Source: Niabella ginsenosidivorans (GTDB taxonomy: Bacteria; Bacteroidota; Bacteroidia; Chitinophagales; Chitinophagaceae). Taken from it: 64,000 nucleotides of DNA. Position 1 is the stretch's first letter; every line of letters starts with the position of its first letter. Position numbers and translations under genes: made by a program. The notes below the pieces were generated by a model. It made no database searches, was not told the origin of the DNA, and was given only the letters and a program-made list of their open reading frames with translations. Positions 1 through 8,568 of this stretch are shown here, one piece after another. The DNA lies in contig NZ_CP015772.1 in assembly GCF_001654455.1 (NCBI RefSeq), forward strand, positions 4,278,001 to 4,342,000, given 5' to 3'.

Positions 1-2
1 AT

Positions 3-566
3 AACCTGCCAAAGGATCAATGGCCCCCATCCGGCAAACTGAACCTGCTGTCAACAGAGATCTTTCAATCCATCAATCCTTTCTTCATTGTACTGTTTAC
101 CCCGCTGGTCATAGGAATGCTGGGCTGGCTGGCGCGCAGAGGCCGGGCGCCCAATACGCCTGTAAAAGCCGGCCTTGGAACATGGATCGCGGGGATATCA
201 TCTCTGTTGATGGTGTTTGCCGCCCTGAGCACCAATATTTACCATGATAAAACCTCTGCCTGGTGGGTGGTAGGCACCTACGCCATTTTTACGATCGGGG
301 AACTGTTTGTAAGCCCCGTAGGATTGTCGATGGTTTCCAAGCTGGCACCAGCCCGGCTGACCTCCTTAATGATGGGAGGGTGGTTTATTATTACTTCCAT
401 GAGTGGGAAAGTAGCCGGACTGATGGCTACTTTCTGGGATAGCTTTGAAAATAAAAGCAACTATTTTCTGATCCTGGTGGTAGCCGCGTTAATTGCGGGT
501 ATTATCATTTTTATTTTAAGCAAACGCATCGCACAGGTCATAAAGGAGAAAACAGGCAGTATTTAA
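3..566 (+). CDS. POT-family proton-coupled peptide transporter, C-terminal part (cut by window edge)
   Basis: This is the C-terminal ~187 residues of an inner-membrane MFS transporter of the POT/PTR (DtpT-like) family, which imports di- and tripeptides with protons. The frame is open from the window edge. It shows several hydrophobic spans and the family-typical stretches STEIFQSINPFF, GELFVSPVGLSMVSKLAP and MMGGWFIITSMSGKVAG. The last membrane helix is followed by a short basic tail. The N-terminal half, including the ExxERFxYY signature region, lies outside the window. The next gene on the same strand, 135 bp downstream, is another peptide-transporter family (OPT), which suggests a peptide-uptake neighbourhood. 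The family call is firm; substrate range cannot be read from this part. Confidence 0.88.
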   Translation, partial: NLPKDQWPPSGKLNLLSTEIFQSINPFFIVLFTPLVIGMLGWLARRGRAPNTPVKAGLGTWIAGISSLLMVFAALSTNIYHDKTSAWWVVGTYAIFTIGELFVSPVGLSMVSKLAPARLTSLMMGGWFIITSMSGKVAGLMATFWDSFENKSNYFLILVVAALIAGIIIFILSKRIAQVIKEKTGSI

Positions 567-671
567 GGACAGGGCCTGCGCTTTATGTATGACAATGCAC
601 CATTCATTCTCCTTTCAGAAACATGTAATGAATTTGTTACGTGTTTTTTTATTTTCTAAACAAGCATTCGT

Positions 672-679
672 TATCTTTC
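672..679 (+). promoter_or_regulatory. Candidate promoter -7 element (TATCTTTC) for the OPT gene
   Basis: TATCTTTC differs at one base from the Bacteroidota -7 consensus TAnnTTTG. A T-rich tract at about 644-650 sits roughly where a -33 element is expected. It would give a leader of about 20 nt before the start at 702. Supported by sequence match only. Confidence 0.4.
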
Positions 680-701
680 CGGCCTTCAATCAAAACAAAG
701 T

Positions 702-2747
702 ATGTCAGAAAAATCATCGTTTAAACCATTTGTACCGGATGAAGCACGGATGGCTGAGTTTACCGTAAAATCTGTTTTAACCGGGGCCGCATTCGGTGTT
801 ATTTTTGGTGCTGCTACGGTTTACCTTGCTTTAAAAGCAGGCCTTACCGTTTCTGCGTCTATCCCCATTGCTGTAATTGCCATTACACTGGGCAGAAAGT
901 TCTTAAAAACGACCATTCTGGAAAACAATATTATACAGACCACCGGGTCTGCCGGAGAAAGCATCGCCTCCGGTGTAGTGTTCACATTGCCCGGTTTTTT
1001 GTTTTTAAGCGATGGCAGCGGGGAGCACTTTTTTAATTACATCACTATTTTAACACTGGCGATCATTGGAGGCATACTGGGTACGCTGATGATGATTCCC
1101 CTGCGGCGGTCCCTGATCGTAAATGAGCACAAGACCCTGCCCTACCCTGAAGGGACCGCCTGCGCAGATGTACTGAAAGCAGGAGAGAAAGGCGGCGATT
1201 TTGCAAAAACAGCGTTCTGGGGCCTGGGCTTTGCCTTTGTATATGCCATTCTTCAAAAAATACTGCACGTAATTGCAGAAACACCGGCATTTGTGACCAA
1301 ACAAACCAATAAGTTTTTCCCATCTGCGAAGATCAGCGGAGAGGTCACGCCTGAATACCTGGGCGTGGGCTATATCATCGGACCAAAAATAGCAGGGGTA
1401 CTGGTTGCCGGTGGTGTATTGGCCTCGCTGGTATTGATCCCATTGCTTTCAAGCGTTGTTGCTCCTGAACTGATCGCAGCACAGCAGGTAAAATTAGGCT
1501 ACCTGGCTAATATTGGAGTTGCGGGCGGCAAAGGGGGCTGGGATCCCGTAGCCAAAACATTTGATGATTTTTCATCATCAATCTATTATGCTTATATCCG
1601 CCAGATCGGAGCGGGAGCCGTGGCAGCAGGGGGCTTTATTACCCTGCTGAAAACAATCCCTACTATTATCGCCTCTTTCAAAGGAAGCCTGGGCTCAATA
1701 AAAGGAAATGCCGCTGCTGCCGCAACAGCAGTAAAAAGAACGGAGCGTGACCTGAGCATGAAGGTGGTGGGACTGGGAAGCCTGGCATTGGTGATCCTGA
1801 TTGCATTACTGCCGCAGATCCCCGGCAATACCATTTTTCAGAAACTGCTGATCGGCATTCTTGTGGTCATCTTTGGAGCTTTCTTTGTTACGGTATCCTC
1901 AAGAATTGTAGGGCTCATCGGTTCCTCCAATAACCCCGTAAGCGGTATGACCATTGCCACCTTAATGGGCACCTGCCTGATCTTTATTGCCGTAGGCTGG
2001 AGCGGAAAAGCCTATGAGCCTATGGCATTGGTGGTAGGAGGGCTCATCTGTATTGCGGCTGCTAATGCGGGTGCCACCTCTCAGGATCTGAAAACAGGCT
2101 ACATAATCGGTGCAACACCCAAATACCAGCAAATGGCTTTGTTTGTAGGTGTTATTGTAGCCTCGATCGTAATCGGGTTAACCGTCAACTTCCTGGACAA
2201 ACCTACAGCGGCAATGGTGGCAAAAGGCATCACCGGGCATGCTATAGGATCTGAAGCTTATCCAGCTCCCCAGGGCACCTTAATGGCTACACTGGCACGC
2301 GGGATCCTGTCTTTTAATCTCGACTGGCAGTTTGTGCTGGTAGGCGTTTTTATTTCGATCGTATTAGAACTGTGCGGTGTTAAATCTTTAAGTTTTGCAG
2401 TAGGTGCTTACCTGCCGCTTTCCACCACATTGCCCATTTTTATTGGCGGGCTGGTAAGAGGTGCTGTTGAGCACAAAGCCGGCAAAGCCGCAAATCCTGA
2501 AGAAGAAGAATTGGGCCGCGGTAACCTTTTTGCCACCGGGCTGGTGGCGGGTGGTGCCGTGGCAGGTGTTGTCATAGCGATCCTTTCGGGGTTTGACGGG
2601 CCGGCAGCAGCATTGAACAAGGTAAACGCAGAGCACGGGCTCACCACTATTTTACACGAAGGCGGCTATTACATACTGGGCGCCCTGGCTTTTGCAGCAA
2701 TGGCATTTGTTCTCTACCAGGTGGGAGTGTCTAAAAACAAAGAATAG
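702..2747 (+). CDS. OPT/YSL family oligopeptide transporter
   Basis: A 681-residue integral membrane protein of the OPT superfamily, which imports oligopeptides or metal chelates with protons. The start at MSEKSSFKPFVPDEARMAEFT matches the soluble N-terminus usual in bacterial members. About 14-16 hydrophobic spans follow. Family-like sequences include the AAFGVIFGAATVYLALKAGL first helix, the IIQTTGSAGESIASG loop, LPYPEGTACADVLKAGE, and SSNNPVSGMTIATLMGTC. Length agrees with the bacterial family of roughly 600-700 residues. It follows the POT gene on the same strand with a 135-bp gap and its own candidate promoter. The superfamily assignment is firm; whether the substrate is peptide or a metal complex cannot be decided here. 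Confidence 0.93.
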   Translation: MSEKSSFKPFVPDEARMAEFTVKSVLTGAAFGVIFGAATVYLALKAGLTVSASIPIAVIAITLGRKFLKTTILENNIIQTTGSAGESIASGVVFTLPGFLFLSDGSGEHFFNYITILTLAIIGGILGTLMMIPLRRSLIVNEHKTLPYPEGTACADVLKAGEKGGDFAKTAFWGLGFAFVYAILQKILHVIAETPAFVTKQTNKFFPSAKISGEVTPEYLGVGYIIGPKIAGVLVAGGVLASLVLIPLLSSVVAPELIAAQQVKLGYLANIGVAGGKGGWDPVAKTFDDFSSSIYYAYIRQIGAGAVAAGGFITLLKTIPTIIASFKGSLGSIKGNAAAAATAVKRTERDLSMKVVGLGSLALVILIALLPQIPGNTIFQKLLIGILVVIFGAFFVTVSSRIVGLIGSSNNPVSGMTIATLMGTCLIFIAVGWSGKAYEPMALVVGGLICIAAANAGATSQDLKTGYIIGATPKYQQMALFVGVIVASIVIGLTVNFLDKPTAAMVAKGITGHAIGSEAYPAPQGTLMATLARGILSFNLDWQFVLVGVFISIVLELCGVKSLSFAVGAYLPLSTTLPIFIGGLVRGAVEHKAGKAANPEEEELGRGNLFATGLVAGGAVAGVVIAILSGFDGPAAALNKVNAEHGLTTILHEGGYYILGALAFAAMAFVLYQVGVSKNKE

Positions 2748-2813
2748 CGCACGCCTTAAGCAGGCTGCTCATTTTGGTAATGTGTTAAAGTCATAAAAGG
2801 CTGTCAACGCGCT

Positions 2814-3728
2814 TTACAGGAATGCATCGCACTCCCTGTAAGCAGCAATCAGTCGTTCCTCTCCTGCCTTTCCGGGTTGTGATATTCCATGCTCCATACC
2901 CAGAACACCTTTGTATCCCTTTTCATGCAGCCATTTAAAAATGTTCCTGTAATTAATTTCACCGGTGGTAGGCTCTTTTCTTCCGGGGTTGTCCCCGATC
3001 TGTATATACCCTATTTCCTCCCAGGTCTGATTCATATGGACAATAAGGTTCCCTTCATTTTTCTGCATATGATAAATATCATACAGGATCTTGCAGGAAG
3101 GGCTGTTTACAGCCTTACAGATCTCATAGGTTTGGGCAGATGTTCTTAAAAAGAGATCCGGGGTATCGCTCAATGCTTCCAGTACCATTACAAGACCGTG
3201 GGGTTCAAAAATTTCGGCACCTCTTCTCAACGCCTCCACCACGTTTGCCGTTTGTATAGCTATAGGCAGATCCCGCTGAAAATCACCGGGTACAACCGTT
3301 GCCCATTTTGCGTTACAACGTTTGGCCACTTCAACAGACTGGCGGCAGCCTTCGAGGAAGATATCAATATGCTCCTTTTTATTGGCAGCAAGGGTATTGG
3401 CACCGTTGCCCCCTTTGGGCACCACAAATACGCCCATACGCATGCCCAGTTTGGCCAGTGTTTCTCCTATTTTAGATTGCATTCCGGGCGTTCTGGAAGC
3501 CATTCCGTTATCTTCAATAGACCGGAACCCCTGGTCGTGCATAAATTTTATCTGGTCAATAAAGTCTTTACCGGCGCTATTGGCAAACATCCCCTCATGC
3601 GGCGCATAATCCAGGTTAAAGGTTTTACCCGATGCGTCCGGCCTGGCAGACTGTGCCCACAGGCCGGAGCTCATACCCAGGGCTCCTGCAGCTAAAATAT
3701 GATTCTTTACAAAACTCCTGCGATTCAT
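2814..3728 (-). CDS. Tat-exported TIM-barrel sugar isomerase/epimerase (hydroxypyruvate isomerase family)
   Basis: A protein of about 304 residues with an N-terminal twin-arginine type signal (MNRRSFVKN then a hydrophobic stretch ending LWAQS), followed by an AP-endonuclease-2-like TIM barrel. Recognisable parts are IEDNGMASRTPGMQSKIGETLAKLGM, the LVMVLEALSD strand with a metal-ligand Glu, ILYDIYHMQKNEGNL, IGYIQIGDNPGRKEPTTGEINY and LGMEHG near the end. These match hydroxypyruvate isomerase/xylose-isomerase-like proteins that bind a divalent metal and interconvert keto and aldo sugars or sugar acids. ATG at 3728 places RR at residues 3-4. It is transcribed divergently from the SUMF1-like gene. 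The true substrate is unknown. Confidence 0.85.
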   Translation of the reverse strand: MNRRSFVKNHILAAGALGMSSGLWAQSARPDASGKTFNLDYAPHEGMFANSAGKDFIDQIKFMHDQGFRSIEDNGMASRTPGMQSKIGETLAKLGMRMGVFVVPKGGNGANTLAANKKEHIDIFLEGCRQSVEVAKRCNAKWATVVPGDFQRDLPIAIQTANVVEALRRGAEIFEPHGLVMVLEALSDTPDLFLRTSAQTYEICKAVNSPSCKILYDIYHMQKNEGNLIVHMNQTWEEIGYIQIGDNPGRKEPTTGEINYRNIFKWLHEKGYKGVLGMEHGISQPGKAGEERLIAAYRECDAFL

Positions 3729-3844
3729 AATGGCAAAAAATTTCAAACTAAAATAGCAAAGTTTGGCAATTATAAAAAAGAATCAGCGTTTATTTTTACC
3801 GGTCAATTTTACAATACTATTAATTGTCAAAATGAAAATTTATT

Positions 3845-3852
3845 TATCTTCG
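3845..3852 (+). promoter_or_regulatory. Candidate -7 promoter element directly before the SUMF1-like start
   Basis: TATCTTCG fits the Bacteroidota TAnnTTTG element with one mismatch. A start site about 4 nt further on would fall at or beside the ATG at 3858, so the transcript would be leaderless or nearly so. A TTG lies about 20 nt upstream. Confidence 0.35.
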
Positions 3853-3857
3853 GCAGA

Positions 3858-4814
3858 ATGAAACAGATGATTGCTGCGCTTTTGAGCATTAGTATTGCCA
3901 CTCTGAACGCTCAGGAGAAAAAAGACACGGATTTCAAAAAGTATGAACAGACGATCCCGGGGTCCGATGTTAAATTTACAATGATCCCTATTCCCGCAGG
4001 AACCTTTACAATAGGGCGTGGCGCTGGTGATCCGGGAAACGATGCCGATGAATTGCCACAGGTTACCTTGCAGATAGATGCTTTCTATATGGGTGAAAAA
4101 GAAGTCACTTTTGATGAATACGCGCTTTATCAGAATGATGAAAGCCTGGGCCAGAATGTAGATGCAGATGCCGTTACAAGACCTACCACGCCTTATATTG
4201 ATCTTACATTGGGCATGGGTAAAGAAGGTGGCTTTCCAGCAAACAGCATGCAGCAGCGTGCTGCGATCATGTACTGTAAATGGCTGTACACAAAAACAGG
4301 GGTTTTTTACCGGCTGCCAACAGAAGCAGAATGGGAATATGCTGCAAGAGCCGGCTCCGCAACCCCTTATTTTTTTGGCACCGATGAAAAGCAACTGGCA
4401 GATTATGCCTGGTACGCCCAAAACAGCGATAATAAATATCATAAGACCGGCCTGAAAAAGCCGAACCCCTGGGGGCTTTATGATATTTACGGAAACGTGG
4501 CAGAATGGGTGTTGGATCAATACCAGCCGGATTTCTATAAAACACTGGGAAAACAGGCGGCAAATCCCGTCCGTTTGCCGGACAAGCGAAATCCGCGTAT
4601 TGTACGGGGCGGCAGCTTTAAAGACGCTGCAATGGAATTACGCAGTGCTAACCGCACAGAATCCGATCCCCTCTGGAACCGCCGCGACCCCCAGATACCT
4701 AAAAGCAAATGGTGGAATGCCGATGCGCCTTTTATAGGGTTCCGGCTGGTGCGCCCCGTACAGCAACCTACAAAAGAGGAAGCCGAAAAATTTTTCTCAA
4801 CCTATATCTTATAA
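3858..4814 (+). CDS. Secreted SUMF1/formylglycine-generating-enzyme-fold protein, catalytic cysteines absent
   Basis: About 318 residues: a short signal peptide (MKQMIAALLSISIATLNAQ), then a SUMF1/FGE-sulfatase domain. Typical elements are MIPIPAGTFTIGRG, the IDAFYMGEKEVTFDEYALY strand, YRLPTEAEWEYAARAGS, NPWGLYDIYGNVAEWVLD, VRGGSFKDAAMELRSANR and the closing FIGFRLVRP. True formylglycine-generating enzymes carry two cysteines late in the domain. Here the only Cys in that part of the protein is at IMYCKW, so sulfatase activation is unlikely. In Bacteroidota such domains often serve as secreted structural or ligand-binding proteins. It lies 25 bp before the Gfo/Idh/MocA gene, so the two are probably co-transcribed. 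Confidence 0.88.
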   Translation: MKQMIAALLSISIATLNAQEKKDTDFKKYEQTIPGSDVKFTMIPIPAGTFTIGRGAGDPGNDADELPQVTLQIDAFYMGEKEVTFDEYALYQNDESLGQNVDADAVTRPTTPYIDLTLGMGKEGGFPANSMQQRAAIMYCKWLYTKTGVFYRLPTEAEWEYAARAGSATPYFFGTDEKQLADYAWYAQNSDNKYHKTGLKKPNPWGLYDIYGNVAEWVLDQYQPDFYKTLGKQAANPVRLPDKRNPRIVRGGSFKDAAMELRSANRTESDPLWNRRDPQIPKSKWWNADAPFIGFRLVRPVQQPTKEEAEKFFSTYIL

Positions 4815-4839
4815 TTCCTGCAACTAAAAAAACGATACA

Positions 4840-6171
4840 ATGAATAACAAAACAACAAGAAGATACTTTGTAAAAAACAGCTCTTTAATTGCCGGTGGTT
4901 TATTAGCAGCTCCTTCCCTAGGAGGCATCAATTTTTTTTCCGGTGCTAACGATGAAATCAAAATTGCATTGATCGGGTGCGGCGGAAGAGGCACCGGCGC
5001 TGTTATCCAGGCCCTTTCCACCAAACAAAACGTAAAGCTGGTCGCCATGGCTGACGCTTTTAAGGACCGGCTGGACGGCTGCTACCAAACCATTACTGCA
5101 GATGATCTTTCAGACAACGGCATCAGGGGCAATCTTAAAAGCAAAATAGCGGTACCTGAATCCAATAAATTTACCGGCTTTGATGCTTATACAAAAGCAA
5201 TTCCGCTGGCGGATGTGGTCATTCTTACCACCCCTCCCGGGTTCCGCCCCATTCACTTCCAGGAAGCCGTAAAACAGAACAAGCATATTTTTACTGAAAA
5301 ACCTCTGGCAACGGATCCCGCGGGGATCAAAAAAGTGCTGGAAGCGGCTGAAACAGCCAAACAGAAAAAGCTGAATGTAGTAGTAGGCTTACAGCGCCGT
5401 TACCAGGATTCCTACAGGGAATTGTTTAAGAGGAAAGACCTGATCGGGGATATTCTTACCGGCCAGGTTTGGTGGAACAGTGGCGGGGTTTGGGTAAAGA
5501 AACGCGGACCCAACCAAACCGAAATGGAATACCAGATGCGCAACTGGTATTATTTCAACTGGCTTTGCGGAGATCATATTAACGAACAGCATATTCATAA
5601 TATTGATGTAATGAACTGGTTCAAAGATGCCTATCCTGTAAAAGCACAGGGCATGGGCGGCCGCCAGGTAAGGACCGGGAAAGAATACGGGGAAATTTAT
5701 GATCATCACTATGTGGAATTTCATTATGCGGATGGCACAATTTTAAACAGTCAGTGCCGGCACATTCCGGGCACTATGTATAAAGTAGATGAACTGCTGG
5801 TGGGCACCAAGGGATCGATCTTTTGTGATGAGGCTGTTATCAGGGATCGTTCCGGCAAAGAATTATACCGCTTCGACAAAAAAAATGAACGTAACCCCTA
5901 CCAGACAGAGCATGATGAACTGTTTGAAGCCGTTGCCAAAGGCGAATATAAATTTGCCAATGCAGAATACGGGGCCAAAAGCACTTTAACTGCCATCATA
6001 GGCCGTATGGCTACTTATAGCGGGCAGGTGATCGAATGGGATAAAGCGCTTAATTCGGGCATTGATATTATGCCTAAGGAATACAGCTTTGACGCTACCC
6101 CTCCTGTAGTGCCCGATGCAGATGGTGCATACCCCATTGCAATGCCCGGTAAGACAAAATTCTTTTCCTGA
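4840..6171 (+). CDS. Tat-type Gfo/Idh/MocA family oxidoreductase
   Basis: A 443-residue NAD(P)-dependent sugar/inositol dehydrogenase-like protein with a twin-arginine signal (TRRYFVKNSSLIAGG). The Rossmann dinucleotide motif is IALIGCGGRGTGAV near residue 45. The nucleotide-domain EKP motif appears as TEKPLATDPAGIKKVLEAAE, and the C-terminal Gfo/Idh/MocA domain contains GDHINEQHIHNIDVMNWF. Periplasmic members are frequent in Bacteroidota carbohydrate loci. It forms a likely two-gene unit with the SUMF1-like gene 25 bp upstream and is followed by a strong terminator. Its divergent neighbour is a sugar isomerase, so the three may act on one sugar-derived substrate; this last point is inference. 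Confidence 0.92.
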   Translation: MNNKTTRRYFVKNSSLIAGGLLAAPSLGGINFFSGANDEIKIALIGCGGRGTGAVIQALSTKQNVKLVAMADAFKDRLDGCYQTITADDLSDNGIRGNLKSKIAVPESNKFTGFDAYTKAIPLADVVILTTPPGFRPIHFQEAVKQNKHIFTEKPLATDPAGIKKVLEAAETAKQKKLNVVVGLQRRYQDSYRELFKRKDLIGDILTGQVWWNSGGVWVKKRGPNQTEMEYQMRNWYYFNWLCGDHINEQHIHNIDVMNWFKDAYPVKAQGMGGRQVRTGKEYGEIYDHHYVEFHYADGTILNSQCRHIPGTMYKVDELLVGTKGSIFCDEAVIRDRSGKELYRFDKKNERNPYQTEHDELFEAVAKGEYKFANAEYGAKSTLTAIIGRMATYSGQVIEWDKALNSGIDIMPKEYSFDATPPVVPDADGAYPIAMPGKTKFFS

Positions 6172-6196
6172 TCACCTTGTTTTCCCGGATAAAGCA

Positions 6197-6230
6197 AATC
6201 CCGCTGTTCGTTGAGTAGCGGGATTTTTTA
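6197..6230 (+). terminator. Intrinsic terminator after the Gfo/Idh/MocA gene
   Basis: A perfect 9-bp inverted repeat, AATCCCGCT (6197-6205) and AGCGGGATT (6217-6225), with an 11-nt loop, leads into a T-rich run. It begins 26 bp after the stop codon. Confidence 0.85.
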
Positions 6231-6253
6231 TAATCTTCTTGTAATAAAAAAGA

Positions 6254-6380
6254 GGGTATCTAAAAAGTCCCTTTTATCATGCTGAATTTATTTCAGCATC
6301 TAAAACGGCGTCTGATTGTCAATAGATTCTGAAACAAGTTCAGAACGACACTCTACTATAGACAGCCTTTTTAGACACCC
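6254..6380. repeat. MITE-like palindromic element with 14-bp terminal inverted repeats (family A)
   Basis: The 127-bp segment is bounded by GGGTATCTAAAAAG (6254-6267) and CTTTTTAGACACCC (6367-6380), which pair with a single mismatch. Inside are two smaller hairpins: TGCTGAATTTATTTCAGCA and a TTCTGAAACAAGTTCAGAA-type sequence. The inner part (about 6277-6349) recurs at 35313-35385. No open reading frame is present. It lies between convergent genes. This is a non-autonomous mobile or REP/BIME-like repeat; which one is not decidable here. Confidence 0.7.
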
Positions 6381-6401
6381 CCACTTCATTTAAAACAACT
6401 G

Positions 6402-7004
6402 TTAAACTGCCGCGTTATAATGCTCTTCAACCTTTTTCCAGTTAACCACATTCCAGAAGGCTTTTAAATACTCAGGGCGCCTGTTCTGGTATTTCAGATA
6501 ATAAGCATGTTCCCAAACATCCACTCCCAGAATAGGAGTACCTTTTACTTCTGCAACATCCATTAAAGGATTATCCTGGTTGGGTGTGGAAGTGATCTCC
6601 AGCTTACCATCTTTTACAATTAACCATGCCCAGCCACTGCCAAAACGTCCGGCACCCGCTGCGTTTATTTTTTCTTTCAGACCTTCCAGTGAACCAAAGG
6701 TCTCATTAATCGCATCTGCTAATTTTCCGGATGGTGCACCGCCCTCAGCGCTGAGGATCTCCCAGAAAAAAGAGTGGTTCCAGTGGCCGCCTCCGTTATT
6801 ACGAACAGCCGGAGAAATAGCACCGGCATTTTTTACCAGGTCTTCTAAAGACTTGTCGGCGTTATCTGTACCCTCAATGGCTTTATTCAGGTTATCCACG
6901 TAAGCCTGATGGTGCTTGTCATGGTGGATTTGCATCGTTTCTTTGTCAATGTGCGGTTCCAACGCATCGTATGCGTAAGGAAGGGCTGGTAGTGTAAATG
7001 CCAT
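6402..7004 (-). CDS. sodA: Superoxide dismutase, Mn-type active-site pattern
   Basis: A 200-residue cytosolic Fe/Mn superoxide dismutase that converts superoxide to peroxide and oxygen. Metal ligands are visible as H27 (IHHDKHH), H77 ([11 protein letters not shown]), D162 and H166 ([15 protein letters not shown]). The outer-sphere glutamine is in STPNQDNPL (Q143), the position used by Mn enzymes. Fe enzymes instead carry it near the second His ligand, where this protein has Gly-Gly-Gly-His. This favours Mn or cambialistic use, although metal choice cannot be proven from sequence. The length is standard. It is a single gene with a 167-bp upstream gap. Confidence 0.95.
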   Translation of the reverse strand: MAFTLPALPYAYDALEPHIDKETMQIHHDKHHQAYVDNLNKAIEGTDNADKSLEDLVKNAGAISPAVRNNGGGHWNHSFFWEILSAEGGAPSGKLADAINETFGSLEGLKEKINAAGAGRFGSGWAWLIVKDGKLEITSTPNQDNPLMDVAEVKGTPILGVDVWEHAYYLKYQNRRPEYLKAFWNVVNWKKVEEHYNAAV

Positions 7005-7171
7005 AATTGCTCTATTTTTTATTGAGTGAATAAATATTGTTTGTAACTATAACAAAGTTAACCCATTATAGTTTTAACAATAGTAATTGCACACAAAAAT
7101 TCAGCCATATTTTCAACCGGCTTTCTTAAGTTTCTGTTACATTAAATATTGGGCAGCGCATTATGCAGTTT

Positions 7172-7750
7172 TTAGAAATTGGTGAAATAATTGGTAAACA
7201 CAAGATCAAACAGGTTTACATTTGCCTTCTTGGTTTTTAATGAAACATCCGGTACCCTGATCTTACTGAGATCCCTGTAGTAAACCGTTTTTGTATCAAA
7301 AAGCTTTTCCAGCAAGGATTGTATATCCCTGATCTCATTAAGGTATTGCTGATGCCTGGTCTCGTTATTGATACAGAATTCATCATAGTCCAGCATCTTT
7401 ACACCATCAAATCCAAAAAAATCTGTTACCAGGATGGTATGATAAGGCTGCAGCACACTCAGCAGTACATGTACTTTAAACAATCCTTTCCCTTCTACCG
7501 GGTAGTAATCAAGATAATTACAGAATTTATCATGGAACAGGGCCGACTGATCGGTTACCACATGACCAGGTACCCGTTCACGCACTGCATTTACAAATGT
7601 GCTCCATTCTTCAGCGATTGCCCCTTTCAGACTTTGAACCGATTTTTTCCGGTTCAGATAGATCTGATCGTAATCTTCTTTACTGTGAAAAGGGCTTCTC
7701 CCTTTGGGATAATAACGATATATCTCCTTAAAAGAAGCCATATATTTCAT
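7172..7750 (-). CDS. Hypothetical protein, unrecognised, in AT-rich flank
   Basis: A 192-residue soluble protein I do not recognise. There is no signal peptide or membrane span. It is rich in Tyr, Phe, Lys and Asp (FKEIYRYYPKGRSPFHSKEDYDQIY; LFHDKFCNYLDYYPVEGKGLFKVHVLL; FGFDGVKMLDYDEFCINNETRHQQYLNEI). Two in-frame ATG codons exist, at 7750 and 7741. The 245 bp upstream are strikingly AT-rich compared with neighbouring intergenic DNA, which hints at acquisition by transfer. The reading frame is clean and codon use looks coding, so it is probably real. No function is proposed. Confidence 0.6.
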   Translation of the reverse strand: MKYMASFKEIYRYYPKGRSPFHSKEDYDQIYLNRKKSVQSLKGAIAEEWSTFVNAVRERVPGHVVTDQSALFHDKFCNYLDYYPVEGKGLFKVHVLLSVLQPYHTILVTDFFGFDGVKMLDYDEFCINNETRHQQYLNEIRDIQSLLEKLFDTKTVYYRDLSKIRVPDVSLKTKKANVNLFDLVFTNYFTNF

Positions 7751-7996
7751 ATATTTTTATTTATAATTTAATATTATCGTATACCACATTCATAATATTC
7801 ATATTTATACTCAATAAATCTACAACTAAATATTATAAATTCAAAAAATCATCAATATTAATAACAATATTATAATATAAAATATTAATACTATATTTAT
7901 AAAGCTTTTTAGAAAAGAACTAAAGAAAGAAAATAGATGCCAGTAGTTCACAATACGGGATAATTTACCGTATTAAAGCTATCCGGCCAGGTAACT
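7751..7996. other. AT-rich non-coding stretch
   Basis: About 245 bp, mostly A and T, with repeated TATTAATA/AATATTA-like words, between the start of the unrecognised gene and the end of tadA. No hairpin with a T-run and no reading frame of note was seen. It probably contains the promoter of the unrecognised gene. Confidence 0.6.
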
Positions 7997-8434
7997 TTAT
8001 CTTTTATTCATGAAGAAGGCTTTCATTAAAGCCGCGCATTCCGCTTCCAGCACGCCGGTTGTAACAGCTGTTTTAGGATGAAAAGGAGAAATGCCGGGCT
8101 GCACGCGGCTAAACCCGTTCTTGGGATCAGAAGCGCCCCATACCACCCTGCTTAGCTTGCTCCAGTATAAAGCACCCGCGCACATTACACAAGGTTCTAC
8201 CGTAACATATAGTGTGGCATCCGGCAGGTATTTTGCTCCTAAATGACCAAAGGCAGAGGTCAGCGCAATCATTTCCGCATGTGCGGTTGGGTCATTTAAT
8301 TTTTCAGTCATATTATATCCCCGCGCTATTACTTTATGTTGCTGCACGACTACTGCTCCTATAGGAATCTCATCTTCCTCAAAAGCCTGTTCTGCCTGCT
8401 TCAGCGCCAGTTGCATAAAATATTCATCCGTCAT
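7997..8434 (-). CDS. tadA: tRNA adenosine(34) deaminase TadA
   Basis: A 145-residue zinc-dependent deaminase that converts the wobble adenosine of tRNA-Arg to inosine. The zinc and catalytic site is seen as HAEM (His ligand and proton-shuttle Glu) and PCVMCAGALYWSKLSRVVWGASDPKNG (two Cys ligands). The N-terminal MQLALKQAEQAFEEDEIPIGAVVV is family-typical. The length matches TadA, and the context gives no reason to prefer a guanine or cytosine deaminase. It is transcribed away from the helicase-nuclease gene with 134 bp between starts. Confidence 0.93.
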   Translation of the reverse strand: MTDEYFMQLALKQAEQAFEEDEIPIGAVVVQQHKVIARGYNMTEKLNDPTAHAEMIALTSAFGHLGAKYLPDATLYVTVEPCVMCAGALYWSKLSRVVWGASDPKNGFSRVQPGISPFHPKTAVTTGVLEAECAALMKAFFMNKR

Positions 8435-8568
8435 TGACCCTGTTTAAAACATAAAAGTAGCAAATTAGACAAGGAATCGTTCCCGGTGACAATCCAATTT
8501 TTCCTAACTTGGATTTTTAAATTTATAAAGATGCGTTTGTGAATTACAAACCATAACAAAAAATACAA

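Noticed and set aside
3840-4520. A 226-aa minus-strand frame opposite the SUMF1-like gene
   Set aside because: It overlaps a well-supported gene, has a Cys- and Ile-rich composition typical of antisense shadow frames, and no family features.
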